From Thalassovita mediterranea (GTDB lineage Bacteria > Pseudomonadota > Alphaproteobacteria > Caulobacterales > Hyphomonadaceae): a DNA stretch of 64,000 nucleotides. The position numbers and the translations under genes were made by a program. Positions 24,334-32,505 of this stretch are shown here, piece by piece. Under the pieces are notes generated by a model. That model worked only from the letters and a program-made list of their open reading frames with translations. It had not been told where the DNA came from and did no database searches. Every line of letters begins with the position of its first letter. Position 1 is the first letter of the stretch. The stretch lies in the NCBI GenBank assembly GCA_019448215.1, contig CP080408.1, forward strand, positions 620,001 to 684,000. Direction: 5' to 3'.

Positions 24334-25292
24334 CCATCCACCTCCTTCAGGAAGCGAAGAATGACCTCATTGGTCTTTTCCGGCGCTTCCTGCTGCGTCC
24401 AGTGTCCGATGCCAGGGATGAGCTCATTGATGCGCAGGTCACGCACATAATTTGGCATGGCCTGATAGGCCTCAGCGGCCATCATGATCACCCCATCATT
24501 GGCCCCGCCAAGAAAGAAACCGGGCTGGTCGATATGCTCAGGCGCGCCCTCGGTCAGCTTCCAGGCAAGATCGTGGTTACGATAATAGTTTAGAGGCCCG
24601 CGCATACCTGACCGCCCGAACTCGCCGGCATAGAAGTCGAGATCTTCCTCGCTCAGCCATGGCGGAAGCGTTTCAGGATCTGGCAGACTGCTGAACATGT
24701 CGTCGTCCGGGCCTTTCGGCGTGAGTTGTGTGAGGTCCGTCTCCCCGCCCGCAAGAACCAGGAACTTCTTCAACGCCGTTCGGATATCGGCCTCGAATTC
24801 AGCCTCGGCGACGCCCGGTTCAAAGAAGTAGAGCTGGTAGAAAAACTGGCCCTTGAACATCTCGCGCATGGCCGGCATCGGCTGGACCGGAGAGCGCGGC
24901 ATGAAGGGCACCGACAGCGCCCCGACTGCACGCACCTTATCTGGATGATGGAGGGCCGTCGCCCACGCCGTCGGCGCGCCCCAGTCATGACCGATGACGA
25001 TTGCCTCATCATAGCCAAGCGCTGGGATCAGATTGATAATGTCCTTGCGGACTTCAACCTGATTGTACGCCTCGATCTCATGCGGCTTGTCGGACTTGCC
25101 ATAGCCGCGCATGTCCGGTGCCACGACGTGATAGCCAGCATCGGCGATCGGTTTGAACTGATGGCGCCAGGAATACCACGACTCCGGAAAGCCATGCAGA
25201 AGCAGGACGAGAGGCCCCTCCCCTGCTTCTGCGATGTTGAGCTCTATGCCGTTTGTTGCGACCCGGCGCTCGCTCACCCCGGGCCAGCTCAT
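24330..25292 (-). CDS. Alpha/beta hydrolase, epoxide-hydrolase-like
   Basis: A 320-residue cytoplasmic alpha/beta hydrolase. It has LLLHGFPESWYSWRHQ (HGxP oxyanion motif), DMRGYGKSDKP, nucleophile Asp103 in VIGHDWGAPTAW and catalytic His297 in PGIGHWTQQEAP. The HGFPESW plus GHDWGA pair is typical of soluble epoxide hydrolases, which add water to epoxides to give diols; fluoroacetate dehalogenases share it. Tyrosines that activate the epoxide are plausible in the cap (FYQLYFFEPG and NYYRNHDLAWK). The gene overlaps the amidohydrolase upstream and the FAD oxidoreductase downstream by ATGA, indicating coupled translation and a shared pathway. Confidence 0.87.
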   Translation of the reverse strand: MSWPGVSERRVATNGIELNIAEAGEGPLVLLLHGFPESWYSWRHQFKPIADAGYHVVAPDMRGYGKSDKPHEIEAYNQVEVRKDIINLIPALGYDEAIVIGHDWGAPTAWATALHHPDKVRAVGALSVPFMPRSPVQPMPAMREMFKGQFFYQLYFFEPGVAEAEFEADIRTALKKFLVLAGGETDLTQLTPKGPDDDMFSSLPDPETLPPWLSEEDLDFYAGEFGRSGMRGPLNYYRNHDLAWKLTEGAPEHIDQPGFFLGGANDGVIMMAAEAYQAMPNYVRDLRINELIPGIGHWTQQEAPEKTNEVILRFLKEVDG

Positions 25293-26986
25293 TCGGCTGC
25301 GACCAGCTCAGGCTGCTGGGACGTCTCGCCCGGCAGGACCGCGCCGCGGGCTTCCTGATAGCCGCCCTTAGCCGACCAGGCGATGCCACCGCTTACGATG
25401 ACCGTATCGACGCCATGTGAATCGCGCACATAGCGGCTGCCATCGCCCGGCACATCCTGGACGAACTTCTCAACACCGCGGTCAACCGTTTGCGGGTCGA
25501 AGACGGCGATGTCTGCGATATAGCCCGGCTGCAGAAGGCCGCGCTCCGGAATACCCCAGATGGACGCCGTGTCCGACGTTACCTTCTTCACCGCATCCTC
25601 AAGCCGCATGGTCTTCAGATTGCGAACGAAGTGGCCGAACAGGTAGCCCGTATCGCCATAGGTCGAGAATGACAGGATGTGCGCGCCGCCGTCGCTCGCG
25701 CCGATATGGACGCGGGGATGCTTCAGCAGGCTGACGACCTTGTCGTCATTATTGTGACCCATGTCAGCCGCGAGGAAATGCGCCTCAAGGTCCTCTTCAA
25801 CCGAAATGTCGATCATGGCTTCGACCGGTGTGACACCGCGCTCGGCAGCGATGCCAGCGAGCGTCTTGCCGACATATTTCTGGTTGGCTTCTGTCTTGAC
25901 CTGACGCAGCACGAGGCGCGGCCAGAGGTCTTTGGCGTCCGCAACCTCAGCGGCACGTGCTTTCCGGTTCTCCGGATCGGCAAAGTGCGCCTTGATTTCC
26001 GCCGGGGTGCCGAAGCGCATGATCCGATACCAGTTCGGGTAGCGGATGAAGAGGAGGCTCGGCACGGCGAAGGAGAAGGAGATGTCGATCGGGCGCGTCT
26101 GGACTTGCGGCCACACGCGGGCCCCGCGCGCAAACTGCTCATCGACGCGGTTCATCACCTTGTCCACAGCATCGACATTGTCCGAGTTCACGAAGAGCGG
26201 CGAGAAGGTCGTCGGGATCTGATACTTGATCGACATTTCCGCCAGCTGGTCGAGACGCGCAATCGTCAGGTCCGGATCGTAGAATTCCGGGACGATCTGC
26301 AGCATGCGGCCATACTCGCCGAGGACAGCCGCGAGCGCATCAACTTCGCGCGCATCGGCATAGCGGCTCGGCACGGGCTGGAGCGTCTCGTCCATGTCGA
26401 CATAGCTGGTGGAAAGGCCCGCCGCGCCAGCGTCGAGACATTCGCGCAGGACGTCCTGCATCTCCGCGATTTCCGCGTCAGTCGCGGTCCGCTCTGTCGC
26501 CGCATCATTCATCACCCAGAGACGGATGACACTGTGGCCGACGAGTGGCGCGACATTGATCGCGAGGCCCTTGCGGATGCGCGTGATATATTCAGAGAAG
26601 GTTTCCCAGTCCCAGACCACACCTTCGCGGAAAGCCTTGTACGGCATTTCCTCGATCTGGTTGAACATGCCGACAAGGCGCATGCGGTGGTCGGCCTTCA
26701 GGGGTGCCAGCGAGAGAGAGCAATTGCCGGGCACGATGGTGGTCACCCCGTGCGAAAGCGCAGGCTTCGCCGCGCCATCCCAGAGAAGCTGCGCATCGAA
26801 GTGCGTGTGGGGGTCGATGAAGCCTGGCGCGACAACCTTGCCGGCCGCGTCGACTTCCTTGTCTGCGGTTTCAGCAATCTTGCCGATCTTGGCGATGCGG
26901 TTGCCTTTGACAGCGACGTCGGCTTGGTAGCCTGGCAGGCCGGAGCCATCGACGACAGTGCCGTTGCGGATAATGAGATCATACAT
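25289..26986 (-). CDS. Amidohydrolase, N-acyl-D-amino-acid deacylase-like
   Basis: A 565-residue member of the amidohydrolase superfamily, D-aminoacylase branch. The N-terminal YDLIIRNGTVVDGSGLPGYQADVAVKG is the composite beta-sandwich start. GFIDPHTHFDAQLLWDG carries the metal-binding HxH, and later GASDGGAHILSFSTYGDTGYLFG has the catalytic Asp region. These enzymes hydrolyse amide bonds of N-acylated compounds in the cytoplasm. I place the start at ATG 26986 (MYDLIIRN), with GAGGGAA eight bases upstream; a longer reading frame exists but has no ribosome-binding site. It overlaps the small gene before it by 8 bp and the hydrolase after it by 4 bp. Confidence 0.87.
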   Translation of the reverse strand: MYDLIIRNGTVVDGSGLPGYQADVAVKGNRIAKIGKIAETADKEVDAAGKVVAPGFIDPHTHFDAQLLWDGAAKPALSHGVTTIVPGNCSLSLAPLKADHRMRLVGMFNQIEEMPYKAFREGVVWDWETFSEYITRIRKGLAINVAPLVGHSVIRLWVMNDAATERTATDAEIAEMQDVLRECLDAGAAGLSTSYVDMDETLQPVPSRYADAREVDALAAVLGEYGRMLQIVPEFYDPDLTIARLDQLAEMSIKYQIPTTFSPLFVNSDNVDAVDKVMNRVDEQFARGARVWPQVQTRPIDISFSFAVPSLLFIRYPNWYRIMRFGTPAEIKAHFADPENRKARAAEVADAKDLWPRLVLRQVKTEANQKYVGKTLAGIAAERGVTPVEAMIDISVEEDLEAHFLAADMGHNNDDKVVSLLKHPRVHIGASDGGAHILSFSTYGDTGYLFGHFVRNLKTMRLEDAVKKVTSDTASIWGIPERGLLQPGYIADIAVFDPQTVDRGVEKFVQDVPGDGSRYVRDSHGVDTVIVSGGIAWSAKGGYQEARGAVLPGETSQQPELVAAE

Positions 26987-27251
26987 GGGGCGTTTCCCTC
27001 TGGTCTTGTTCTTTTTCGTTGAGATATCGGGCCGAAGAGGCGGCGAGTGCGTCGCGCACACGCTCCCACCCGGTTCCTGTCAGGTCTTCCGGCTGGTCTG
27101 CGCCGGTCGACTCCATCAATTGGCTTGTTGCGTACTCATCAAGCGTCACGAGTGACTGCCCACCATTCTCGAAGGCGAGCGTCACTATAAGTTCGGCGAT
27201 ACCATCATGGGCGGCGGCGATCTGAACGTGCTTGATGATTGCGCCGCTCAT
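26979..27251 (-). CDS. Small hypothetical protein, 90 residues
   Basis: A 90-residue protein beginning MSGAIIKHVQIAAAHDGIAELIVTLAFENGG, which looks like a small beta-sheet unit, followed by SLVTLDEYATSQLMESTGA and a charged C-terminus. No family is recognised. It overlaps the 80-residue gene upstream by ATGA and the amidohydrolase downstream by 8 bp, so it is certainly in the operon and likely translated. The conserved coupling suggests an accessory or subunit role for the amidohydrolase, but nothing in the sequence proves it. Confidence 0.7.
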   Translation of the reverse strand: MSGAIIKHVQIAAAHDGIAELIVTLAFENGGQSLVTLDEYATSQLMESTGADQPEDLTGTGWERVRDALAASSARYLNEKEQDQRETPHV

Positions 27252-27490
27252 GCGGCCGCCATGGGTGGTTCGATGAAGATCACGTCACTCGGCAGGATCG
27301 GATTGCCGGCGCGTGGGCTACCTTCCGGCGCCGGCGCGCGCATATAAACGTGAAGGTTCCAGCTCTGCAGGCTGGCAATGCCATCTTCGGTTTTCAGCTT
27401 TGGCAATTCCCGCTCGGCAATCGTGGCCCAGCTGTCGCCAGCCTGCGGCCTGATGGATTTCCGGACGACCGATAGTGTGGTGTCAGTCAT
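27248..27490 (-). CDS. Small LysM-like protein, 80 residues, first gene of the hydrolase operon
   Basis: An 80-residue protein starting at ATG 27490 (MTDTTLSVVRKSI) with GGGAGCG upstream. The middle reads GDSWATIAERELPKLKTEDG, then LQSWNLHVYMR and LPSDVIFIEPP. The pattern GDSWATIA...LQSWN...LLPSDVIFI resembles a LysM fold, although no signal peptide is present, so an intracellular role is likely. It heads the six-gene operon; the palindrome AGAACATGTTCT lies 32 bp upstream of the start. Its function is unknown; with the 90-residue neighbour it forms an unusual pair of small proteins in front of an amidohydrolase. Confidence 0.65.
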   Translation of the reverse strand: MTDTTLSVVRKSIRPQAGDSWATIAERELPKLKTEDGIASLQSWNLHVYMRAPAPEGSPRAGNPILPSDVIFIEPPMAAA

Positions 27491-27521
27491 GTTTCGCTCC
27501 CGTCCTATTTTGACAAAAATT

Positions 27522-27533
27522 AGAACATGTTCT
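27522..27533. promoter_or_regulatory. Palindromic operator candidate AGAACATGTTCT
   Basis: Perfect 12-bp palindrome in an A/T-rich context, 32 bp before the first gene of the hydrolase operon. TAGAACATGTTCTG fits the TnnAACnnGTTnn shape known for the TetR-family regulator KstR. The operon's own TetR gene is the natural candidate ligand-sensing repressor. Confidence 0.6.
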
Positions 27534-27611
27534 GATATTGCGCACAAGCATTTTCGCTGCGTCAGCGCAGGCTTGAAAGTCGCTTCGTGTGGGCGCGGGA
27601 GGTGACCACAG

Positions 27612-27659
27612 GCTGAACGGCGAACTCCGGCTTGGTTAAGTGCAGACCTTCTAGGCAGG
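27612..27659 (+). promoter_or_regulatory. Promoter-like element before curlin gene 1
   Basis: Contains ACTCCGGCTTGGTTAAGTG followed by CTTCTA and CAGG. Nearly the same element (ACTCCGTTTTGGTTAAGTG, then CTTCCTA and CAGG) occurs before the second curlin gene at 28369-28405, so the two genes probably share promoter and regulator. Confidence 0.5.
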
Positions 27660-27709
27660 CATCTCCGCGCGTTGCCAGCGCGCCCTCGACCCTGAAAGGA
27701 AAATTGAAA

Positions 27710-28222
27710 ATGAAACTCCGCCTGCTTCTCGCCGCTTCGGCCAGTATTGCCTCCGTCGCTGTCGCCGCCCCACTTGCCGACGCACAGCCTCGCAGTCAGA
27801 TTCGCATCGAACAGACCGGCACCAATAACCAGATCGCAGGCCGTCAGAGCGGTTATCAGGTCTCACTCTCTGTAAAGCAGGACGGATATGGGCAGTACAT
27901 TCAGGCAGCCCAGAGAGGCGCCCGGACCGTCGCTGCGATCCGCCAGTATGGGGCAAGGAACGAAGCGGCCCTGACGCAGGACGGTTGGCGCAACCGGTCC
28001 TTTCTCGGACAACTCGGTGCCTATAACCGCAGCAGCACCTACCAGTCCGGCAGCAACAACATTACCGGCGTCGCCCAGATGGGGTCGAACAACACGGCTG
28101 TGACAACGCAGACCGGATCTTACAGCGCGCTCGGCGTCATTCAGGTCGGCAACGGCCAGACGACCAACGTCACCCAGACGCGAGACGGTGAAGTGAAGCT
28201 CGTCATTCAGGGCGGTTTCTAA
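27710..28222 (+). CDS. Curlin-repeat protein 1 (CsgA/CsgB-like)
   Basis: A 170-residue exported protein. The signal peptide (residues 1-24, LRLLLAASASIASVAVAAPLADA) is followed by about six imperfect repeats with the curlin pattern Q-x-G-x4-N/A-x5-Q, for example IRIEQTGTNNQIAGRQSG, then VKQDGYGQYI, IRQYGARNEA, LGQLGAYNRS, VAQMGSNNTAV, IQVGNGQTTNV. Such repeats stack into extracellular amyloid fibres. I use ATG 27710 with AGGAAAATTGAAA upstream. The following gene encodes a close paralogue; one may be nucleator and the other the major subunit. The secretion genes csgG, csgE and csgF are not in the window. A strong terminator follows. Confidence 0.85.
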   Translation: MKLRLLLAASASIASVAVAAPLADAQPRSQIRIEQTGTNNQIAGRQSGYQVSLSVKQDGYGQYIQAAQRGARTVAAIRQYGARNEAALTQDGWRNRSFLGQLGAYNRSSTYQSGSNNITGVAQMGSNNTAVTTQTGSYSALGVIQVGNGQTTNVTQTRDGEVKLVIQGGF

Positions 28223-28251
28223 ACAGGCAGCCGAAATCGGGCTGCTTCGAT

Positions 28252-28288
28252 AAAGCAGGAAAGGCCGCCCGCCTTTCCTGCTTTTTGC
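28252..28288 (+). terminator. Rho-independent terminator after curlin gene 1
   Basis: 14-bp stem AAAGCAGGAAAGGC (28252-28265) with GCCTTTCCTGCTTT (28271-28284), 5-nt loop, then T-rich TTTTGCTTTTT. The second curlin gene must therefore have its own promoter. Confidence 0.92.
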
Positions 28289-28368
28289 TTTTTCCAAGGC
28301 CATCAGAGCGTGACCAGATCAGCCACCCGACATACGGGCGAATTCGGTGAGCGGAAGGTGAACGCCCC

Positions 28369-28405
28369 ACTCCGTTTTGGTTAAGTGGCGGCTTCCTAAA
28401 CAGGA
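28369..28405 (+). promoter_or_regulatory. Promoter-like element before curlin gene 2
   Basis: ACTCCGTTTTGGTTAAGTG then CTTCCTAAACAGG; matches the element before curlin gene 1 (27612-27659) in sequence, spacing and distance to the start (about 50-90 bp). Confidence 0.5.
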
Positions 28406-28453
28406 AAATGTGACGCGTCCCTCGCGTGCACTTGAACCTGAAAGGAACTCAAA

Positions 28454-28966
28454 ATGAACCTCCGTATTCTTCTCGCCGCATCGCTCAGCGTTGTTTCCAT
28501 CGCCGCCACTGTTTCGACCGCTGACGCCCAGTCGCGCAACAATGTGCGCATCAACCAGTCCGGCTATTCGAACGAGATTGCCGGGCGTCAAACCGGCTAC
28601 CAGCAGTCGCTGTCTGTTCGCCAGAACGGCTATGGCCAGTTCATCAGCACCTATCAGAACGGCGCACGTAACGGCGCGACCGTTGGCCAGTACGGCAGAA
28701 GCAATGACGCCATCGTGGCTCAGCATGGCCGCCGCAACTCCACGGTCGTTGGCCAGAACGGTGCCTACAACTATGCCGACACCTATCAGAACGCCTACAA
28801 CAGCACGACCGGTGTCGCCCAGATCGGCAACGGCCACACGGCCGTCACCACACAGACCGGTTCCTATAACGGCCTCGGCGTGATCCAGGTCGGCGAAGGC
28901 CAGACCGCAAATGTCCGCCAGTCCGGACGCGGCAATGTCACGCTGGTGATCCAGGGCGACCACTAG
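28454..28966 (+). CDS. Curlin-repeat protein 2 (CsgA/CsgB-like)
   Basis: A 170-residue exported paralogue of the preceding curlin, of equal length. It has a signal peptide (residues 1-26, LRILLAASLSVVSIAATVSTADA), then repeats such as VRINQSGYSNEIAGRQTG, VRQNGYGQFISTYQNGARN, VGQYGRSNDAIVAQHGRRN and IQVGEGQTANVRQSG. It is richer in Gln and Asn at repeat positions than gene 1, as in a major fibre subunit; both end in LVIQG plus two residues. AAAGGAACTCAAA precedes the ATG. Its own promoter-like element and a GC-rich terminator at 28981-29020 bracket it as a single unit. Confidence 0.87.
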   Translation: MNLRILLAASLSVVSIAATVSTADAQSRNNVRINQSGYSNEIAGRQTGYQQSLSVRQNGYGQFISTYQNGARNGATVGQYGRSNDAIVAQHGRRNSTVVGQNGAYNYADTYQNAYNSTTGVAQIGNGHTAVTTQTGSYNGLGVIQVGEGQTANVRQSGRGNVTLVIQGDH

Positions 28967-28980
28967 TCGATACGACAGAA

Positions 28981-29020
28981 ACGGCCGGGAGCGTAGCGCG
29001 CTTCCGGCCGTCTTCTTTTG
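28981..29020 (+). terminator. Terminator after curlin gene 2
   Basis: Stem ACGGCCGG (28981-28988) with CCGGCCGT (29004-29011); inner GAGCG/CGCTT pairs extend it. Followed by CTTCTTTTG. Confidence 0.75.
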
Positions 29021-29163
29021 AACGAGCCGAGGCGTGAGCGCGGTCCAGTTGCGCAACATTTACGCCAGACAAGGGCACATTGCCGCTTCCGGCTTGTGAC
29101 ATCTCCATTGGGCGGATAACGAATAGTTTCATTTGCATCCTTTTGCCCAAACCGGAGCTATTC

Positions 29164-31374
29164 ATGTCATCCAGAAAATCTGAGACCAAACAACTGGGCG
29201 CGCGCCTTGGCACTGTTTTAGTGGCCGCGCTTTGTATTGCTGGCATCGCCCAGACAGCATCAGCGAAGGAAGGCATGTGGACGCCGGACCAGCTGCCTCA
29301 GATTGCAGATGACCTTCGCAAAACCGGGCTGGAGCTTGACCCGGCCTCGCTGACCGATCTCACCGCATTCCCCATGGGCGCCGTCATCTCGCTCGGCGGC
29401 TGCACCGCCAGCTTCGTGTCGCCGACCGGTCTTGTCGTGACCAACCATCACTGCGCCCGCGGCTCCATCCAGTACAACTCCACCGAGGAAGAGAACTTCC
29501 TTGAAACGGGCTTCCTGGCCGACAGCCTTGAAGACGAACGCGCTGCTGCACCCGGCACGCGCGTCTATGTCACGGTGAATGTAGAGGACGTCACCGAACG
29601 CGTGCGCGGCAATATCGAGCAAGGCATGTCGGGTGAGGAAATCTTCGCCGTTGTCGACAATGCCGAGAAAGCGATCGTCGCAGAGTGTGAAGCGCAGGCC
29701 GGGCACCGTTGCCAGGTTTCCTCTTTCTATGGCGGCCTTGAGTACAAGCTGATCGACCGTCTGGAGATCCGCGACGTCCGTCTCGTCTACGGCCCGGGCG
29801 ACAGCATCGGCAAATATGGCGGCGACATCGATAACTGGATGTGGCCGCGCCACACTGGCGACTTCGCCTTCTACCGCGCCTATGTCGGCCCGGACGGCCT
29901 GCCAGCAGACTATGCCGAAGAAAACGTCCCGTTTGAGCCAGAGCACTTCCTCAAAGTGTCGGCGGGCGGCCTCAATGATGGCGACTTCGTCATGGCGGCC
30001 GGCTATCCAGGCTCCACCCAGCGCTATACCCGCCTCACCGAGGTCGAGCAGACTTTCAACTGGCAGTATCCGGAGTTTCAGGCGCTTCTCGCAGACTGGA
30101 TCGCCGCCATCGAAGACGCAGCACCCGCTGGCTCTGACGCGCGCATCAAGTATGAGTCACGCCTCGCCGGTCTCAACAACTACATGAAGAACCTTGGCGG
30201 GCAGATCGAAGGCGCGCGCCGCGTTGACCTCGTGGGCCGGCGCGCAGAGCGCGAAGAAGCGCTCAACGCCTGGATTGCGGAGCAGACCGGCGATACAGAC
30301 TATGCAGAGACGCTTGCTGCACTCGACGCCCTCAGCGCCGAGAGTGCAGAGGTCAGCCGTGAGAACTGGGGCTATTCCAACGCCAACCGCTCGCAGCTTC
30401 TGTCTGCCGCCAAGCGCCTCTACCGTCTGTCGCTGGAGCGTCAGAAGCCGAATGAAGAGCGTGAAAGCGGCTATCAGGAACGCGACATGACCTTCTTCCG
30501 CCAGGGTCTGCAGGCGCTTGATCGCCGCTTCGACCCGGCCGTCGAAAAGGCAGAGTGGATGCTCTTCCTGAAGGACTACATGACGGCAAGCGACACAGTC
30601 CGGGTTGCGGCCTTCGATGAAGCCCTCGGCCTGCCGGAAAACTGGGACGAAGACGCGGTGTCGGACATTCTCGATACCTATTACGCCGAAACTGAGCTCG
30701 ACGAGACCGAGTTCCGCCTCTCGCTGATGGAGCAGGAGCCAGGCTTCTTCGAAGACAGCAATGACCCGTTCATCGAACTCGCCGTTGCTCTTTATGAAAC
30801 TGACCGCGAGATGGAAGCCGCCGCCAAGGACCGCGCAGGTCGCATGGCGTCGCTGCGCCCTGACTATATGCAGGCCATCATCGACTGGCAGGCCAGCGAA
30901 GGCTTCGCAGCCTATCCTGATGCCAACTCGACCCTTCGCGTCACCTACGGCACCGTCCTTGGTGGCTCACCGAAGGATGGTCTTGTCTACACGCCGTTCA
31001 CGACGCTGGAAGGCATCACCGAGAAAGACACAGGCGAAGAGCCATTCAACTCGCCGCAGCGCCAGCTCGACCTGATCGAGGCAGGCGATTACGGCCAGTA
31101 CGCGCTCGACACGCTTGGCTCGGTGCCGGTCAACTTCCTGTCTGACCTCGACTCCACCGGCGGCAACTCCGGCTCACCGACGATGAACAGCAAGGGCGAA
31201 CTGGTCGGCCTTCTCTTCGATGGCACGATCGAGAGCGTGAATTCCGACTGGGACTTCGACCCGCGCACCACGCGCACCATCCATGTCGATTCCCGCTACA
31301 TGCTCTGGGTCATGGACAAGGTTGATGACGCCGATCGCCTGATCGAGGAAATGACCATCGTCAGCGGCGAATAA
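29164..31374 (+). CDS. S46-family dipeptidyl peptidase (DPP7-like)
   Basis: A 736-residue exported serine peptidase of family S46, which removes dipeptides from the N-terminus of oligopeptides in the periplasm. A signal peptide (residues about 1-38, VLVAALCIAGIAQTASA) is followed by KEGMWTPDQLP, the family's opening. The triad is visible: His95 in VVTNHHCARG, Asp233 in RHTGDFAFYRAY and Ser669 in STGGNSGSPTMN. The residue 18 positions after the Ser, which sets P1 choice in Porphyromonas enzymes (Gly in DPP7, Arg in DPP11), is Gly687 here, so hydrophobic rather than acidic P1 is expected. Start ATG 29164 with GGAG upstream. It is monocistronic and convergent with lysR. Confidence 0.92.
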   Translation: MSSRKSETKQLGARLGTVLVAALCIAGIAQTASAKEGMWTPDQLPQIADDLRKTGLELDPASLTDLTAFPMGAVISLGGCTASFVSPTGLVVTNHHCARGSIQYNSTEEENFLETGFLADSLEDERAAAPGTRVYVTVNVEDVTERVRGNIEQGMSGEEIFAVVDNAEKAIVAECEAQAGHRCQVSSFYGGLEYKLIDRLEIRDVRLVYGPGDSIGKYGGDIDNWMWPRHTGDFAFYRAYVGPDGLPADYAEENVPFEPEHFLKVSAGGLNDGDFVMAAGYPGSTQRYTRLTEVEQTFNWQYPEFQALLADWIAAIEDAAPAGSDARIKYESRLAGLNNYMKNLGGQIEGARRVDLVGRRAEREEALNAWIAEQTGDTDYAETLAALDALSAESAEVSRENWGYSNANRSQLLSAAKRLYRLSLERQKPNEERESGYQERDMTFFRQGLQALDRRFDPAVEKAEWMLFLKDYMTASDTVRVAAFDEALGLPENWDEDAVSDILDTYYAETELDETEFRLSLMEQEPGFFEDSNDPFIELAVALYETDREMEAAAKDRAGRMASLRPDYMQAIIDWQASEGFAAYPDANSTLRVTYGTVLGGSPKDGLVYTPFTTLEGITEKDTGEEPFNSPQRQLDLIEAGDYGQYALDTLGSVPVNFLSDLDSTGGNSGSPTMNSKGELVGLLFDGTIESVNSDWDFDPRTTRTIHVDSRYMLWVMDKVDDADRLIEEMTIVSGE

Positions 31375-31421
31375 GCTCGCCCGAATATAGACACCCGGCC
31401 TCGCGCGGCAGCCTCTTTCGA

Positions 31422-32357
31422 CTAGTCGATGAAGATGTTGCGGATCACATTGCGGATCCAGCGCAGGCCGGGGTCATCATTCTTGTCACTCGACCAGGAC
31501 AGGAACATCTTGAACTTCGGATAATCAAACGGCGCCGGCAGCACCCGAAGACGGTAGAACGGCGCCACCAGCGTTGCAAAGCGTTTCGGGACGGCCGCGA
31601 TCAGGTCAGTCGTCGCAACGGTCAGCGCCAGATCCGACGCATTCGGCAGAATGCACACCTCCCTGCGCTTCAGCTGTTCGGCCATCAACATATGAGGCAC
31701 CTGCAGGCGCTGCTGGATTGGCGTTTGTAACACCGCGTGCCCCAGCGTTTCGAAATGCTCCCTCGTCATCTCATGCGTCACGGCCGGATGACCTTCGCGA
31801 ACGATATAGGCCGCCTCAACATCCGTTATCGGCTCAAACACAAGGCCCGGCGTCTTCACCGGGTACACGTCCAGCATGAGATCGGCTGCGCCATTCGTCA
31901 GCGCATCATGCGGGCGCTGCCAGTCCGGCGTAATGACTTCCAGCTTGCAGCTGGATTCGCGATGGTCCAGCAGCTTCAGAAGCGGGGGCAAAACAGACGG
32001 CACGCTATAATCATGCAGCACCAGCTTGAAGTGCCGGTTTGCCGTCGCGACGTCAAAGTCCGCCTCTGCCTGCAGGCCGCTCCGCAGCAGGTTCAGCGCA
32101 TCCGAGATCGGTCCGGCAAGGCTCAAGGCAAGCGGCGTTGGCCTAACCCCGCGATCAGAGCGCACAAACAAACGGTCAGAAAACTGCTCTCGCAACCGGT
32201 TCAAAGCATTGCTGACCGTCGGCTGCGCCATGCCGAGCGTCTGGGCGGCCTGGCTGACACTCTCAGCTTTGAAGATCGCCTCGAAAACCACAAGCAGGTT
32301 GAGATCGATCCGCCTCAAGTCCCGAACATGGCGCTCGGCTACAGCTTCTTTAGACAT
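31422..32357 (-). CDS. LysR-family regulator divergent from the autotransporter
   Basis: A 311-residue LysR regulator. The N-terminal helix-turn-helix (LRRIDLNLLVVFEAIFKAESVSQAAQTLGMAQPTVSNALNRLR) belongs to the NodD/NahR/LeuO-like branch, as does FSDRLFVRSDRGVRPTPLA. I take ATG 32357 (MSKEAVAERHVRDL), with GGGAATG upstream; the longer frame extends through the promoter region. It is transcribed away from the first giant autotransporter across 327 bp that contains two LysR-type inverted repeats, so it most likely controls that gene and itself. Confidence 0.88.
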   Translation of the reverse strand: MSKEAVAERHVRDLRRIDLNLLVVFEAIFKAESVSQAAQTLGMAQPTVSNALNRLREQFSDRLFVRSDRGVRPTPLALSLAGPISDALNLLRSGLQAEADFDVATANRHFKLVLHDYSVPSVLPPLLKLLDHRESSCKLEVITPDWQRPHDALTNGAADLMLDVYPVKTPGLVFEPITDVEAAYIVREGHPAVTHEMTREHFETLGHAVLQTPIQQRLQVPHMLMAEQLKRREVCILPNASDLALTVATTDLIAAVPKRFATLVAPFYRLRVLPAPFDYPKFKMFLSWSSDKNDDPGLRWIRNVIRNIFID

Positions 32358-32383
32358 TGTTAAATCATTCCCACAGAGAATAT

Positions 32384-32394
32384 TAGATGATCTA
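32384..32394. promoter_or_regulatory. Palindrome TAGAT-G-ATCTA near the lysR start
   Basis: Perfect 5-1-5 palindrome, 27 bp before the lysR start. Candidate autoregulatory site. Confidence 0.4.
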
Positions 32395-32488
32395 GTGCCT
32401 GCTCTATGCATAATCCAGCAATACGCAATACAAGATACAGCTGGAGGCGTTTTTTCGTACGTTATCGGCTCGATATTCACCCGACAAA

Positions 32489-32505
32489 TATTTCATATTC
32501 AAATA
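32489..32505. promoter_or_regulatory. LysR-box-type dyad TATTT-N7-AAATA
   Basis: Perfect 5-bp arms with a 7-nt spacer, containing a T-N11-A. It lies in the 327-bp region between lysR and the autotransporter gene, about 180 bp before the latter. Apart from this and the palindrome at 32384, I see no gene or hairpin in the region. Confidence 0.45.

Noticed and set aside
25679-27022. 447-codon open frame on the plus strand
   Set aside because: It lies wholly antisense to the conserved amidohydrolase; long antisense frames are common in high-GC DNA and its product has no domain-like pattern.
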